Origin: Oscillospiraceae bacterium
GTDB taxonomy: Bacteria > Bacillota > Clostridia > Oscillospirales > Oscillospiraceae
NCBI GenBank assembly: GCA_015067435.1
Contig: SVMM01000016.1
Span: 32,245 to 96,244 of the forward strand
DNA: 64,000 nucleotides
Direction: 5' to 3'
Positions within the stretch are counted from its first letter, which is position 1, and each line of letters begins with the position of its first letter. A program made the position numbers and the translations under genes. This document shows, piece after piece, positions 19,994 through 27,568 of the stretch. A model generated the notes under the pieces. It was not told the DNA's origin. It searched no databases and was given only the letters and a program-made list of their open reading frames with translations.

Positions 19994-20021
19994 AAAAACG
20001 GCGCCCGAAGCGCCGTTTTTT
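19993..20021. terminator. Bidirectional terminator
   Basis: AAAAAACGGCGC, 5-nt loop, GCGCCGTTTTTT: a 12-bp stem with A and T tails serving both convergent genes. Confidence 0.88.
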
Positions 20022-20031
20022 GATGGGTTTT

Positions 20032-20439
20032 TCACATTTCGACCGTGATGTTGTCCGTGCCGTGCTCCTCGAACTCGCCGAGGTATTCGTCCATGCGCTC
20101 GCACAGCTCGTCGTAGTTGTCCGGCGTGGGGGACTCGCTGTCCATGTCCCGCAGCGCCAGCTCCTGCGCGAGAATCTCGAAGAACATCGTGTCCTCGTAG
20201 GCCATGATCGCCTCGTGGATGCCGCCGTCCGCAAACGCGCGGGAGGGGATCAGCTCGCCCTGATAGGATTCCACCAGCGAGACCATGCCCTGGTCGAGAC
20301 AATGGGAGAACACCGCCGTCTCCACGTCGTCATAGTCGCGGATGCGGTCGTCGCCGCGGGTCGAGTTGATGACCCAGTTTCCGATGTACACAAGATCCAG
20401 AAGACGGCGGAATTGCTTATCCGTCAGCTTTAAGTCCAT
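20032..20439 (-). CDS. Hypothetical acidic protein
   Basis: 135-aa cytoplasmic acidic protein, mostly helical in appearance ('LTDKQFRRLLDLVYIGNWVINSTRG', then a long Asp/Glu-rich second half). I recognise no family motif. The start was chosen at ATG 20439 because AGGAGG sits 7 nt upstream; the longer frame reaches into the upstream promoter. A TATAAT (20543-20548) on the minus strand is the likely -10, with a poor -35. Confidence 0.75.
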   Translation of the reverse strand: MDLKLTDKQFRRLLDLVYIGNWVINSTRGDDRIRDYDDVETAVFSHCLDQGMVSLVESYQGELIPSRAFADGGIHEAIMAYEDTMFFEILAQELALRDMDSESPTPDNYDELCERMDEYLGEFEEHGTDNITVEM

Positions 20440-20593
20440 ACGATCAACCTCCTGACGCGTGTCAACGCAAGAAATACGCCCAAAGCGCCTGCTGTGAGCG
20501 AAAGCAGCGCGGCAACGGCGCGCTGCATGATTTACAGACATTATTATAGCAGGTTTTTTTGAAAAAGCTATAGGAAAATAGGGGAAAGGGTTG

Positions 20594-20599
20594 TATAAT
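20594..20599 (+). promoter_or_regulatory. -10 element directly before DUF1934 start codon
   Basis: TATAAT lies 7 nt before the ATG at 20607, which would put transcription start at or within 1-2 nt of the start codon. The -35 region is weak and no Shine-Dalgarno is visible. Confidence 0.6.
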
Positions 20600-20606
20600 T
20601 TCAGGC

Positions 20607-21044
20607 ATGGAACATAACGCGACGATCACGGTGCGCGCCGAAGCGCGGCGCGAGGACGGGGAGTGCGAGAGGATCGCCTATACGGTGCCCGGCGCCTTCG
20701 AGCAGACGGCGGCGGGCTGGGCGGTCGTCTATGCCGAGCCGGAGGAGAGCGGCATGGCGGGGACGCAGACGCGGCTGGACGTTGCGTCCGGACGGGCGGA
20801 GCTGACGCGCGCGGGCGCTGTCAGCAGCCGCATGGTCTTCTCGCCCGGCAGCGCCTTCACCTCATTATATGAAACGCCGTACGGAAGGTTGCGCGCTTCG
20901 GTGCGCGCGGCCTCCCTGCGCGCGCGCGTCGGCGCCGGCGGCGCGCTGCTGCGCATCGAATACGAGCTGGAGCTCGGCGGCGCGCGCAGCCGGCACGATC
21001 TCGCCGTGCGCGTCAGGCTCTGGGAGGAGGACGAGGAGAGATGA
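20607..21044 (+). CDS. DUF1934 domain protein (calycin-like)
   Basis: 145-aa protein with the DUF1934 beta-barrel pattern: 'ITVRAEARREDGECERIAYTVPGAFEQ', then 'VVYAEPEESGMAGTQTRLDV' and 'MVFSPGSAFTSLYETPYGRL'. Function unknown; the fold is of calycin type, suggesting ligand binding. It overlaps the next gene by 4 nt (ATGA). The start is unusual because the -10 box almost touches it (see findings). Confidence 0.88.
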   Translation: MEHNATITVRAEARREDGECERIAYTVPGAFEQTAAGWAVVYAEPEESGMAGTQTRLDVASGRAELTRAGAVSSRMVFSPGSAFTSLYETPYGRLRASVRAASLRARVGAGGALLRIEYELELGGARSRHDLAVRVRLWEEDEER

Positions 21045-21775
21045 AACGGGTCGCTTTGGTGACGGGCGCCTCGCGCGGCATCGGACGTGCCGTCGCGGTG
21101 CGGCTGGCGCGCGCGGGCTGCGCCGTCGGCGTCAACTATTACGAGCGGAAGGACAAGGCGGACGAGCTGGTCGCGCTGCTGCGCGGTGAGGGCTGCGAGG
21201 CGATCGCCGTGCAGGCGGACGTCTCCGTGCGCGCGGAGGTGGACGCCATGGTCCGCCGCGTGGAGCGGGAGCTCGGGCCGGTGACGCTGCTGGTGAGCAA
21301 CGCCGGCGTCGCGGGGCAGGCGCTCTTTCAGGATGTGACCGACGAGCTGTGGGACCGCTATTTCGGCGTCAATCTCAACGGCGCGCGCAACGCCATTCAG
21401 GCGGTGCTGCCGCACATGATCCATGAAAAATCGGGCTGCATCGTCACGGTCTCGTCCATCTGGGGCCAGCACGGCGCGAGCTGCGAGGTGACGTACTCCT
21501 GCACGAAGCACGCGCTCATCGGCCTGACGAAGTCGCTGGCGATGGAGCTGGCGCCGTCTGGCATCCGCGTCAACTGTGTCGCGCCCGGCGTCATCGACAC
21601 CGACATGGTGCAGGTGCTCGGGCAGGAAACGCTGCGCTCTCTTGCCGCGCAGACGCCGCTGGGCCGCCTCGGCACGCCGGAGGACATCGCCGCGGCGGTG
21701 GCGTTTCTCGCCTCGGACGAGGCGGGGTTCATCACCGGGCAGGTCCTCACCGCGGACGGCGGGTTTTTGCCGTAG
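21041..21775 (+). CDS. fabG: Short-chain dehydrogenase, FabG-like 3-oxoacyl-ACP reductase
   Basis: 244-aa NAD(P)H-dependent SDR. TGASRGIGRAVA is the nucleotide-binding motif, NAG the structural motif, and Tyr152 with Lys156 (YSCTK) the catalytic pair; the C-terminus 'ASDEAGFITGQVLTADGGF' is classical for FabG. No other fatty-acid genes are nearby, so it may be a general ketoreductase rather than the housekeeping FabG. Translationally coupled to the DUF1934 gene. Confidence 0.88.
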   Translation: MKRVALVTGASRGIGRAVAVRLARAGCAVGVNYYERKDKADELVALLRGEGCEAIAVQADVSVRAEVDAMVRRVERELGPVTLLVSNAGVAGQALFQDVTDELWDRYFGVNLNGARNAIQAVLPHMIHEKSGCIVTVSSIWGQHGASCEVTYSCTKHALIGLTKSLAMELAPSGIRVNCVAPGVIDTDMVQVLGQETLRSLAAQTPLGRLGTPEDIAAAVAFLASDEAGFITGQVLTADGGFLP

Positions 21776-22196
21776 CGCGGTTCCGCCGCGCCCCGGCGGA
21801 GAGGGTATTCCGCGCCTGCGGGCGCGGGTGCGCGGTTTTCGCCAGCCTGGCGGAGGGGATTTTTCCGCCTGCGGGCGGAGTGACTTTTTCGCCGCCGAAA
21901 AAGTCACCAAAAAGCCGCCAAAACCTGCGGTTTTGGAATCCCTTTCCGATTGTCACCATCGCTTGCCGCCGTCCGGCGCTCTATGTCGATACGCCGCTTC
22001 TCTCCTTGCGCTGACGCGCTCGTTCATCGATGCACATTATTGTGCGTCTGCGCGGCGGCGCCTGTCTTGGCTATAGCGGCAAGGTAATTGGCACCTGCGC
22101 AAACGTGCGGTGTCTATCCGCCGAGAGCGCGGAGCGGAGCGAGTGCGCACTGCACCACCCTGCGGCTTTCATCCCCCCGAGGCGCGCGGTGCGGAG
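21776..22196. other. Long intergenic region with hairpins
   Basis: No credible gene. It contains several GC-rich palindromic stretches and one notable hairpin (21880-21907, 12-bp stem GTGACTTTTTCG/CGAAAAAGTCAC) without a T-run. Open frames here lack ribosome sites and have repeat-like composition. The dispersed repeat follows directly. Confidence 0.6.
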
Positions 22197-22332
22197 ACGC
22201 ACAGCATCGCGCACGGCAAAATGCAGCGGCAAGCGGAAAGAGGGAATACCTGTATCGTCCACGCTCGCGCCGAGCGGATTTGTGCGGCACCACCGGTGAT
22301 TCGACGGCGCTTTTCCTTTCTTTGGAAGTCTG
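22197..22332 (+). repeat. Dispersed intergenic repeat, copy A
   Basis: About 135 nt, recognisably homologous to the reverse complement of 41623-41755. Shared blocks include CACAGCATCGCGC, AGCGGAAA, GAATACC, GTATCG, CTCGCGCCGAGCGG and TTTTCCTTTCTTTGGAAGTC. It is followed by an A/T-rich hairpin (TTCTTTCCTTTT...AAAAGGAAAGAA, about 22340-22370). Confidence 0.8.
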
Positions 22333-22382
22333 AAAACGGTTCTTTCCTTTTCCCGAAAAGGAAAGAACTGGTTTCAGAAAAC

Positions 22383-22820
22383 CTATTTTCCGGTGCTTCC
22401 GAACCCCCCCGCGCCGCGGGCGGTTTCGCTCAATTCATCCCGCTCCTCGAACTCCATCGGCAGGTACGGCAGCAGCACGAGCTGCGCGATGCGCTCGCCG
22501 TGCTGAACGACGCGCGGCACGTCGCCGTCGTTGTGCAGCGCGACGATGTACTCGCCGCGGTAGTCGCTGTCGCACACGCCGACGCAGTTCGCGGGGCGCA
22601 GACCCTCCTTCGCCGCGAGGCCGCTGCGCGCGAACACCGCGCCGAACGTGCCCTCGGGCAGCGCGAGGGAAAGCCCCGTGCCGATCTTCACCGTCGCGTG
22701 CGGCGGGATCGTCACGTCGGCGTCAAGGCAGGCGTAAAGGTCGCAGCCCGCCGCGTCCGCGGAGCCGCGCGCCGGCAGGACGGCGCGCTCGTCCAGTTTT
22801 TTCACTTGCACCCTTGCCAT
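22383..22820 (-). CDS. dut: dUTP diphosphatase
   Basis: 145-aa trimeric dUTPase hydrolysing dUTP to dUMP and pyrophosphate. Conserved motifs are visible in order: 'SADAAGCDLYA', 'ARSGLAAKEGL', 'GVCDSDYRGEYIVALHN', 'GERIAQLVL' and the glycine-rich C-terminus 'RGAGGFGSTGK'. GGGAGG precedes ATG 22820. It is the last gene of the anaerobic nucleotide-reduction cluster, 26 nt after nrdG. Confidence 0.95.
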   Translation of the reverse strand: MARVQVKKLDERAVLPARGSADAAGCDLYACLDADVTIPPHATVKIGTGLSLALPEGTFGAVFARSGLAAKEGLRPANCVGVCDSDYRGEYIVALHNDGDVPRVVQHGERIAQLVLLPYLPMEFEERDELSETARGAGGFGSTGK

Positions 22821-22846
22821 GATAATCCTCCCCGTGCTTTCGCACG

Positions 22847-23410
22847 CTATTCTTCCGTTTCGTGTCCCGCGCCGGAGAATTCCGGCGCGTTGTCGTTCCA
22901 CAGGACGATCCGACCGGCCCTGCGCGTCTCGTTCATGTCGATGATCCGCTGGTTGGACGAGCCGCGGAAGCGCAGCGAGATGTCGCGCCGCGCTTCGACG
23001 AAGGGGCCGTCCACCAGCACGTCGACGAGCGAGAGCATCTCGTCCGTCACCTCGCAGCGGGGGTGGGAGCCGTCGGCGAGCAGCGCCTCGTACGTGAAGC
23101 CCGTGTACGCCCAGACCGTCTTGCGCGGCAGCGCCGCGCGCACGACGCGCAGAAACGGCGCCAGCGCGCGCTGGTTCTCCGGCTCGAACGGGTCGCCGCC
23201 GAGCAGCGTCAGGCCGTTGATGTAGCCGGGGGCGAGCATGGTGAGCAGCGTATCCTCCGTCTCGGCGGTGAAGGGCTGCCCGTAACAGAAGTCCCACGTC
23301 TCCGGCTGGAAGCAGCCCTTGCAGCGGTTGGTGCAGCCGGAGACGAACAGCGTCACGCGCACACCCTCGCCGTTGGCGATATCGCAGTTTTTGATCTCTC
23401 CGTAATACAT
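22847..23410 (-). CDS. nrdG: Anaerobic ribonucleotide reductase activating protein
   Basis: 187-aa radical-SAM enzyme. The CxxxCxxC cluster is Cys26, Cys30 and Cys33 (CTNRCKGC), and 'LLGGDPFEPEN' is the SAM-binding GGE-like motif. It generates the glycyl radical on NrdD. It is separated from nrdD by one membrane-protein gene whose stop lies 3 nt before the nrdG start, an unusual insertion into the nrdDG pair. Confidence 0.95.
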   Translation of the reverse strand: MYYGEIKNCDIANGEGVRVTLFVSGCTNRCKGCFQPETWDFCYGQPFTAETEDTLLTMLAPGYINGLTLLGGDPFEPENQRALAPFLRVVRAALPRKTVWAYTGFTYEALLADGSHPRCEVTDEMLSLVDVLVDGPFVEARRDISLRFRGSSNQRIIDMNETRRAGRIVLWNDNAPEFSGAGHETEE

Positions 23411-23413
23411 AGG

Positions 23414-24133
23414 CTATCCTTTCCCAAACACCCACAGACCCAGCATGGTCAACCCATACAATACCGGCTGGTGTACCACATAGATGAGCAGGCTCCGGCG
23501 TCCCACGGCGGGGAAAAAGGGCACTTTCTTCTCGTAGAACCACTTGGGCAGGCGTCCCTCGCGGACGTATTTGCCCGCCCACGTGCCCAGCAGGAACACG
23601 AACGTCCACGGCAGCAGCGGAAAGTAGTCCGAGGAGAAGAAATCCGCCGTGATGAGCCCGAAGATCCACAGGTGCGGCGTCTCGGTCAGCTGTCCGTCGG
23701 CGAGCGGCGCGGTCGCGACGATGCAGACGGCGCACAGCAGCGGCACAAACCACGGGACGCGGCGGTTCACGCCCTCCCAGAAGCGCTGCGTCAGCCCGTA
23801 GAGCAGCATGCACGTGCCCAGCAGGTGCAGCACGCCGAAGATAATGGGCAGGTCGATGAGCGTGGTGACGAGCGTGATGACCAGCGCGATGCCCAGCGCC
23901 TTGAGCCCGCGCTTCGTGTTGCTGCGCGAGAAGTTGGAGCTGATGCCGGAGAGCAGGATGAACAGCCCGGCGAAAAAGTAATGCAGCGTGTTGAACACGG
24001 GGTTGGAGAACCACACCCACGGCACGCCGCAGAACGCGCACAGGTCGTAGAGAAAGTGATGGACGACCATCAGGCACAGGGCGAGCCCGCGCGCTGCGTC
24101 CATCAGCTCGATGCGTTGTTTGTTTTGTGACAT
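23414..24133 (-). CDS. DUF1624/HGSNAT-like acyltransferase membrane protein
   Basis: 239-aa integral membrane protein with about 7 hydrophobic helices. The start 'RIELMDAARGLALCLMVVHHFLYD' and 'FAGLFILLSGISSNFSRSN' match the heparan-alpha-glucosaminide N-acetyltransferase catalytic-like family (DUF1624), with conserved membrane His residues. The substrate is unknown, perhaps a wall or lipid glycan. It sits between nrdD and nrdG but has no known role in nucleotide reduction. Confidence 0.82.
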   Translation of the reverse strand: MSQNKQRIELMDAARGLALCLMVVHHFLYDLCAFCGVPWVWFSNPVFNTLHYFFAGLFILLSGISSNFSRSNTKRGLKALGIALVITLVTTLIDLPIIFGVLHLLGTCMLLYGLTQRFWEGVNRRVPWFVPLLCAVCIVATAPLADGQLTETPHLWIFGLITADFFSSDYFPLLPWTFVFLLGTWAGKYVREGRLPKWFYEKKVPFFPAVGRRSLLIYVVHQPVLYGLTMLGLWVFGKG

Positions 24134-24145
24134 AAAAGCCTCTTC

Positions 24146-24183
24146 TCAAAAGCAAAGGCGGCGTTCGCCGCCTTTGCTTTTGA
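24146..24183 (-). terminator. Strong hairpin between nrdD and acyltransferase gene
   Basis: 17-18-bp perfect inverted repeat (24146-24163 with 24166-24183). The arm ends in CTTTTGA and is followed by a weak T tail on the minus strand. It may partly terminate or stabilise the nrdD mRNA. Confidence 0.65.
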
Positions 24184-24191
24184 AGTATGGA

Positions 24192-26390
24192 TTATAAATG
24201 GAGCACGCGTTCCTTGATCTCCTGCGTGCGGCCCTGGTTCCAGAACTGCGTGCCGATGTAGCCGCAGGTGCGCCGCGCGACGTTCATCTTGTCCTGATCG
24301 GTGTTGCCGCAGCGCGGGCACTTCCAGATCAGCTTGCCGCCCTCGTCCACGATGTCGATCTCGCCGTCCCAGCCGCAGACCTGACAGTAGTCGCTCTTGG
24401 TGTTCAGCTCGGCGTAGATGATGTTGTCGTAGATGAACTTCATCACCTGCAAAACCGCTTCCAGATTCTGCTGCATGTTCGGCACCTCGACGTAGCTGAT
24501 GGCGCCGCCGGGGGAGAGGTGCTGGAACTCCGCCTCGAACTTGAGCTTGTCGAAGGCGTTGATCTGCTCGGTGACGTGGACGTGGTAGCTGTTGGTGATG
24601 TAGCCCTTGTCCGTGATGCCCTCGATGACGCCGAAGCGCTTTTGCAGGCACTTGGCGAACTTGTAGGTCGTGGACTCCAAGGGCGTTCCGTAGATGGAGA
24701 AGTCGATGTTCTCCTTGTCCTTCCAGCGCTTGCAGGCGTCGTTCATGTACTGCATGATCTGGAGGGCGAAGGGCTTCGCTGCGGGGTCGGTGTGGCTCTT
24801 GCCGGTCATGTACTTCACGCACTCGTACAGCCCCGCGTAGCCCAGCGAGATCGTGGAATAGCCGTTGTAGAGCAGCTTGTCGATCGGCTCGCCCTTCTGG
24901 AGCCGCGCGATCGCGCCGTGCTGCCAGAGGATCGGCGCGGCGTCGGAAAGCGTGCCCTTGAGCCGTTCGTGCCGGCACATCAGCGCGCGGTAGCACAGGT
25001 CGAGCCGCTCGTCGAAGATCTGCCAGAACTTCTCAATGTTGCCGCCGGAGGAAAGCGCGATGTCGGGCAGGTTGAGCGTCACGACGCCCTGGTTGAAGCG
25101 CCCGTAGTACTTGTGCTTGCCCGGCTCGTAATTGCGGGCGTTGGCGATGTTGCCGACGCCCGCGTCGGTGAATCGGTCGGGCGTGAGGAAGCTGCGGCAG
25201 CCCATGCAGGTATAGACGTCGCCCTTGAGCTCAAGCATCTTCTTCTCGCTGATGTAATCCGGCACCATGCGCCGCGCCGTGCATTTTGCGGCGAGCTGCG
25301 TGAGATAATAGTAGGGGGAATCCTCGTGGATGTTGTCCTCCTCCAGCACGTAGATGAGCTTCGGGAACGCGGGCGTCACCCAGACGCCCTGCTCGTTCTT
25401 CACGCCCTCGTAGCGCTGCTCCAGCGTTTCCTCGATGATAAGCGCGAGGTCGTGCTTCTCCTGCTCGCTGCGCGCTTCGCCGAGGTACATGAACACCGTG
25501 ATGAACGGCGCCTGGCCGTTGGTGGTGAGCAGCGTCACGACCTGGTACTGGATGGTCTGCACGCCGCGGCGGATCTCCTCGCGCAGGCGCTTTTCGGTGA
25601 TCTCGGCGATTTTCTCCTCGCCGGGCATAAAGCCGATGTCCGCCATCTCGGACAGCACGCTCTTGCGGATCTTCTTGCGGCTGACGTCGACAAACGGCGC
25701 GAGGTGCGTGAGCGAAATGCTCTGCCCGCCGTACTGGTTCGAGGCGACCTGCGCGACGATCTGGGTCGCGATGTTGCAGGCGGTGGCGAAGGAGTGGGGC
25801 TTCTCGATCAGCGTGCCGGTGATGACCGTGCCGTTCTGGAGCATGTCCTCCAGATTCACGAGGTCGCAGTTGTGCATGTGCTGGGCGTAGTAATCCGTGT
25901 CGTGGAAGTGGATGATGCCCTCCTCGTGCGCCTTGACGATGTCCTCGGGCAGCAGCAGGCGCGCGGCGAGGTCGCGGGAGACCTCGCCCGCCATGTAGTC
26001 GCGCTGGGTGGAGTTGACGACGGGATTTTTGTTGGAGTTCTCCTGCTTCGCCTCCTCGTTGTTGCACTCGATCAGCGAGAGGATGCGGTCGTCCGTCGTG
26101 TTCGCCCTGCGCACGAGCGAACGGCTGTAGCGGTAGGTGATGTAGCGCTTGGCGACCTCATACGCGCCGTGCGCCATGATATGCGTCTCGACCAGGTCCT
26201 GGATCTCCTCCACAGTGGGCGCACGGTCGAGCTTTTGCAGCTCCAGCTCCACGCTCTCCGCGATGCGCCGGATCTGCACCGGCGTCATGCGCTCCGCTTC
26301 GTCCACCACGTCGTTCGCCTTGGTCACGGCGGCGATGATTTTGACGATATCGAACGCGACCTCCGCGCCGTTTCGCTTGATGACTTTCAT
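24192..26390 (-). CDS. nrdD: Anaerobic (class III) ribonucleoside-triphosphate reductase
   Basis: 732-aa glycyl-radical enzyme reducing NTPs to dNTPs under anaerobiosis. An N-terminal ATP-cone opens with 'MKVIKRNGAEVAFD'. The C-terminal zinc site is two CxxC pairs (CQVC, CPRC), and RRTCGYIG carries the radical Gly near residue 710. The start at 26390 was chosen as the ATP-cone start, preceded by AAAGGGG. The promoter carries two NrdR-like boxes. Confidence 0.97.
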   Translation of the reverse strand: MKVIKRNGAEVAFDIVKIIAAVTKANDVVDEAERMTPVQIRRIAESVELELQKLDRAPTVEEIQDLVETHIMAHGAYEVAKRYITYRYSRSLVRRANTTDDRILSLIECNNEEAKQENSNKNPVVNSTQRDYMAGEVSRDLAARLLLPEDIVKAHEEGIIHFHDTDYYAQHMHNCDLVNLEDMLQNGTVITGTLIEKPHSFATACNIATQIVAQVASNQYGGQSISLTHLAPFVDVSRKKIRKSVLSEMADIGFMPGEEKIAEITEKRLREEIRRGVQTIQYQVVTLLTTNGQAPFITVFMYLGEARSEQEKHDLALIIEETLEQRYEGVKNEQGVWVTPAFPKLIYVLEEDNIHEDSPYYYLTQLAAKCTARRMVPDYISEKKMLELKGDVYTCMGCRSFLTPDRFTDAGVGNIANARNYEPGKHKYYGRFNQGVVTLNLPDIALSSGGNIEKFWQIFDERLDLCYRALMCRHERLKGTLSDAAPILWQHGAIARLQKGEPIDKLLYNGYSTISLGYAGLYECVKYMTGKSHTDPAAKPFALQIMQYMNDACKRWKDKENIDFSIYGTPLESTTYKFAKCLQKRFGVIEGITDKGYITNSYHVHVTEQINAFDKLKFEAEFQHLSPGGAISYVEVPNMQQNLEAVLQVMKFIYDNIIYAELNTKSDYCQVCGWDGEIDIVDEGGKLIWKCPRCGNTDQDKMNVARRTCGYIGTQFWNQGRTQEIKERVLHL

Positions 26391-26417
26391 ACAGATTGCC
26401 CCTTTATTTGAATGTAA

Positions 26418-26433
26418 ACACAATATGTTGTGG
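26418..26433 (-). promoter_or_regulatory. NrdR-like box, proximal
   Basis: ACACAATATGTTGTGG is close to the NrdR consensus (ACACWATATATWGTGT). It lies 32 bp from the second box, about three helical turns, the usual tandem geometry. Confidence 0.7.
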
Positions 26434-26449
26434 TGCTAACGCAAATGCA

Positions 26450-26465
26450 ACCACATTATATGCGT
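26450..26465 (-). promoter_or_regulatory. NrdR-like box, distal, over the -10
   Basis: ACCACATTATATGCGT is a weaker NrdR-box match and overlaps the nrdD -10 element, so binding would block RNA polymerase. Confidence 0.6.
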
Positions 26466-26484
26466 CGCTGTGGAAGCCTGTCAA
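26455..26484 (-). promoter_or_regulatory. nrdD promoter
   Basis: TTGACA (26479-26484), 18 nt, TATAAT (26455-26460) on the minus strand, both consensus. Confidence 0.85.
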
Positions 26485-26534
26485 GTGCCAGTGCAAAAAT
26501 ATTTCGACATTCTGCTTTTTTGTGTAATTTGACC

Positions 26535-26563
26535 TTGAAAACGGGCGTGTTTTCTGCTAACAT
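26535..26563 (+). promoter_or_regulatory. Promoter of membrane protein gene
   Basis: TTGAAA (26535-26540), 17 nt, TAACAT (26558-26563), 65 nt before the start codon at 26628. Confidence 0.6.
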
Positions 26564-26627
26564 ATCTAAGAATGGGCGGTTGCGCCCGTCCGTAATGGAA
26601 ATAGAGCCTTTTGGAGGATAGAGATAG

Positions 26628-27395
26628 ATGGCAACGAATCCCAATGAAAAGCGCGCCGCGCGCCAGCGGAAGAGCGATCGCAATATGAACCGGGCGGTGA
26701 TCCTGCTGACGGCGGGGCTTGTCGCGGAATGGTATCTGCTGATGGCGGACCGCTACTATGCGCGCGGCGAGGTCAAGCAGGTGGTCGCGTGGTACGACTA
26801 TTTCGGCGTGATGCGCTGGATCGGCCTTGCCGTGCTGATCGCGGGCGTGGTTCTTCTCGCGCAGCGCGCGAAAAAGAGCTGGTTCGCTCCGGCGGGCGCC
26901 GCTCTGGCGGGCGTCGGCGGCTTCTTCGCGTTCACGTCGGAGGCGATGCGCCACGTCTATCCCACCAGCGTCACGGTGATGTGCGTGTTCATCCCGGTCG
27001 TGCTGATCCTGTGCATCATTTACCTGTTCTATCAGGCGGAGTTTTCGGTGCAGGCGACGGCGCTTGCGATGGCGCTGTTCGCGCTGGTGCTGCTCAGCCG
27101 CTCCGGAACGGGCGTCGTCAAATTCTGCGCGGTGATCGCCATTCTCGGCGTGCTGGCGCTGCTCGCGTGCACGCTCGTGCTGAAGAAGAACGGCGGCGTG
27201 CTGAAGCTGGGCAAGACGTCGCAGCGCGTCTTTCCGGCGAACATGGATTACCGGCTGACGCTGGGCGTGCTGGCGCTGTGCCTGGTGCTGGTGGCGGTGG
27301 CGCTCGCCGCCGCGACGACGGCGTTCTACGCCACATGGGCGCTCGCGGTGCTGGCGTTCGCGCTGGCGGTGTATTACACCATCAAGCTCATGTGA
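26628..27395 (+). CDS. Hypothetical multi-pass membrane protein
   Basis: 255-aa protein. A basic N-terminal tail (EKRAARQRKSDR) is followed by about seven hydrophobic segments and no large loops. I recognise no transport or enzymatic motif. Divergent from nrdD and followed by a terminator-like hairpin, so probably monocistronic. GGAGGA precedes ATG 26628. Confidence 0.75.
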   Translation: MATNPNEKRAARQRKSDRNMNRAVILLTAGLVAEWYLLMADRYYARGEVKQVVAWYDYFGVMRWIGLAVLIAGVVLLAQRAKKSWFAPAGAALAGVGGFFAFTSEAMRHVYPTSVTVMCVFIPVVLILCIIYLFYQAEFSVQATALAMALFALVLLSRSGTGVVKFCAVIAILGVLALLACTLVLKKNGGVLKLGKTSQRVFPANMDYRLTLGVLALCLVLVAVALAAATTAFYATWALAVLAFALAVYYTIKLM

Positions 27396-27420
27396 GGCGC
27401 GGTTTTCAAACAAAACAGGG

Positions 27421-27452
27421 GAACGGTACGCGAAAGCGCGCCGTTCTTTTTT
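27421..27452 (+). terminator. Terminator of membrane protein gene
   Basis: GAACGG...CCGTTC stem with a GAAA loop and a run of six T, containing one mismatch. Confidence 0.7.
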
Positions 27453-27498
27453 ATGTTCTCGGCAAGTTGACGATTTTCGGCTTCCAACTTCTGGAGAC

Positions 27499-27526
27499 TT
27501 GATTTTATGACAAAAATGACTAAAAT
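27499..27526 (+). promoter_or_regulatory. Candidate promoter of 5'-nucleotidase gene
   Basis: TTGATT (27499-27504), 16 nt, TAAAAT (27521-27526), 42 nt ahead of the ATG. Confidence 0.5.
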
Positions 27527-27568
27527 AGTAGGCAGCGCAAATTCCAAAAAACAGAAGGAGGAAACAGT

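Noticed and set aside
22088..22333. Open frame whose peptide resembles one at 41.6 kb (GKREY...SLEV)
   Set aside because: Similarity is explained by the shared nucleotide repeat; no ribosome site and it runs across palindromic sequence. A coding role cannot be fully excluded.
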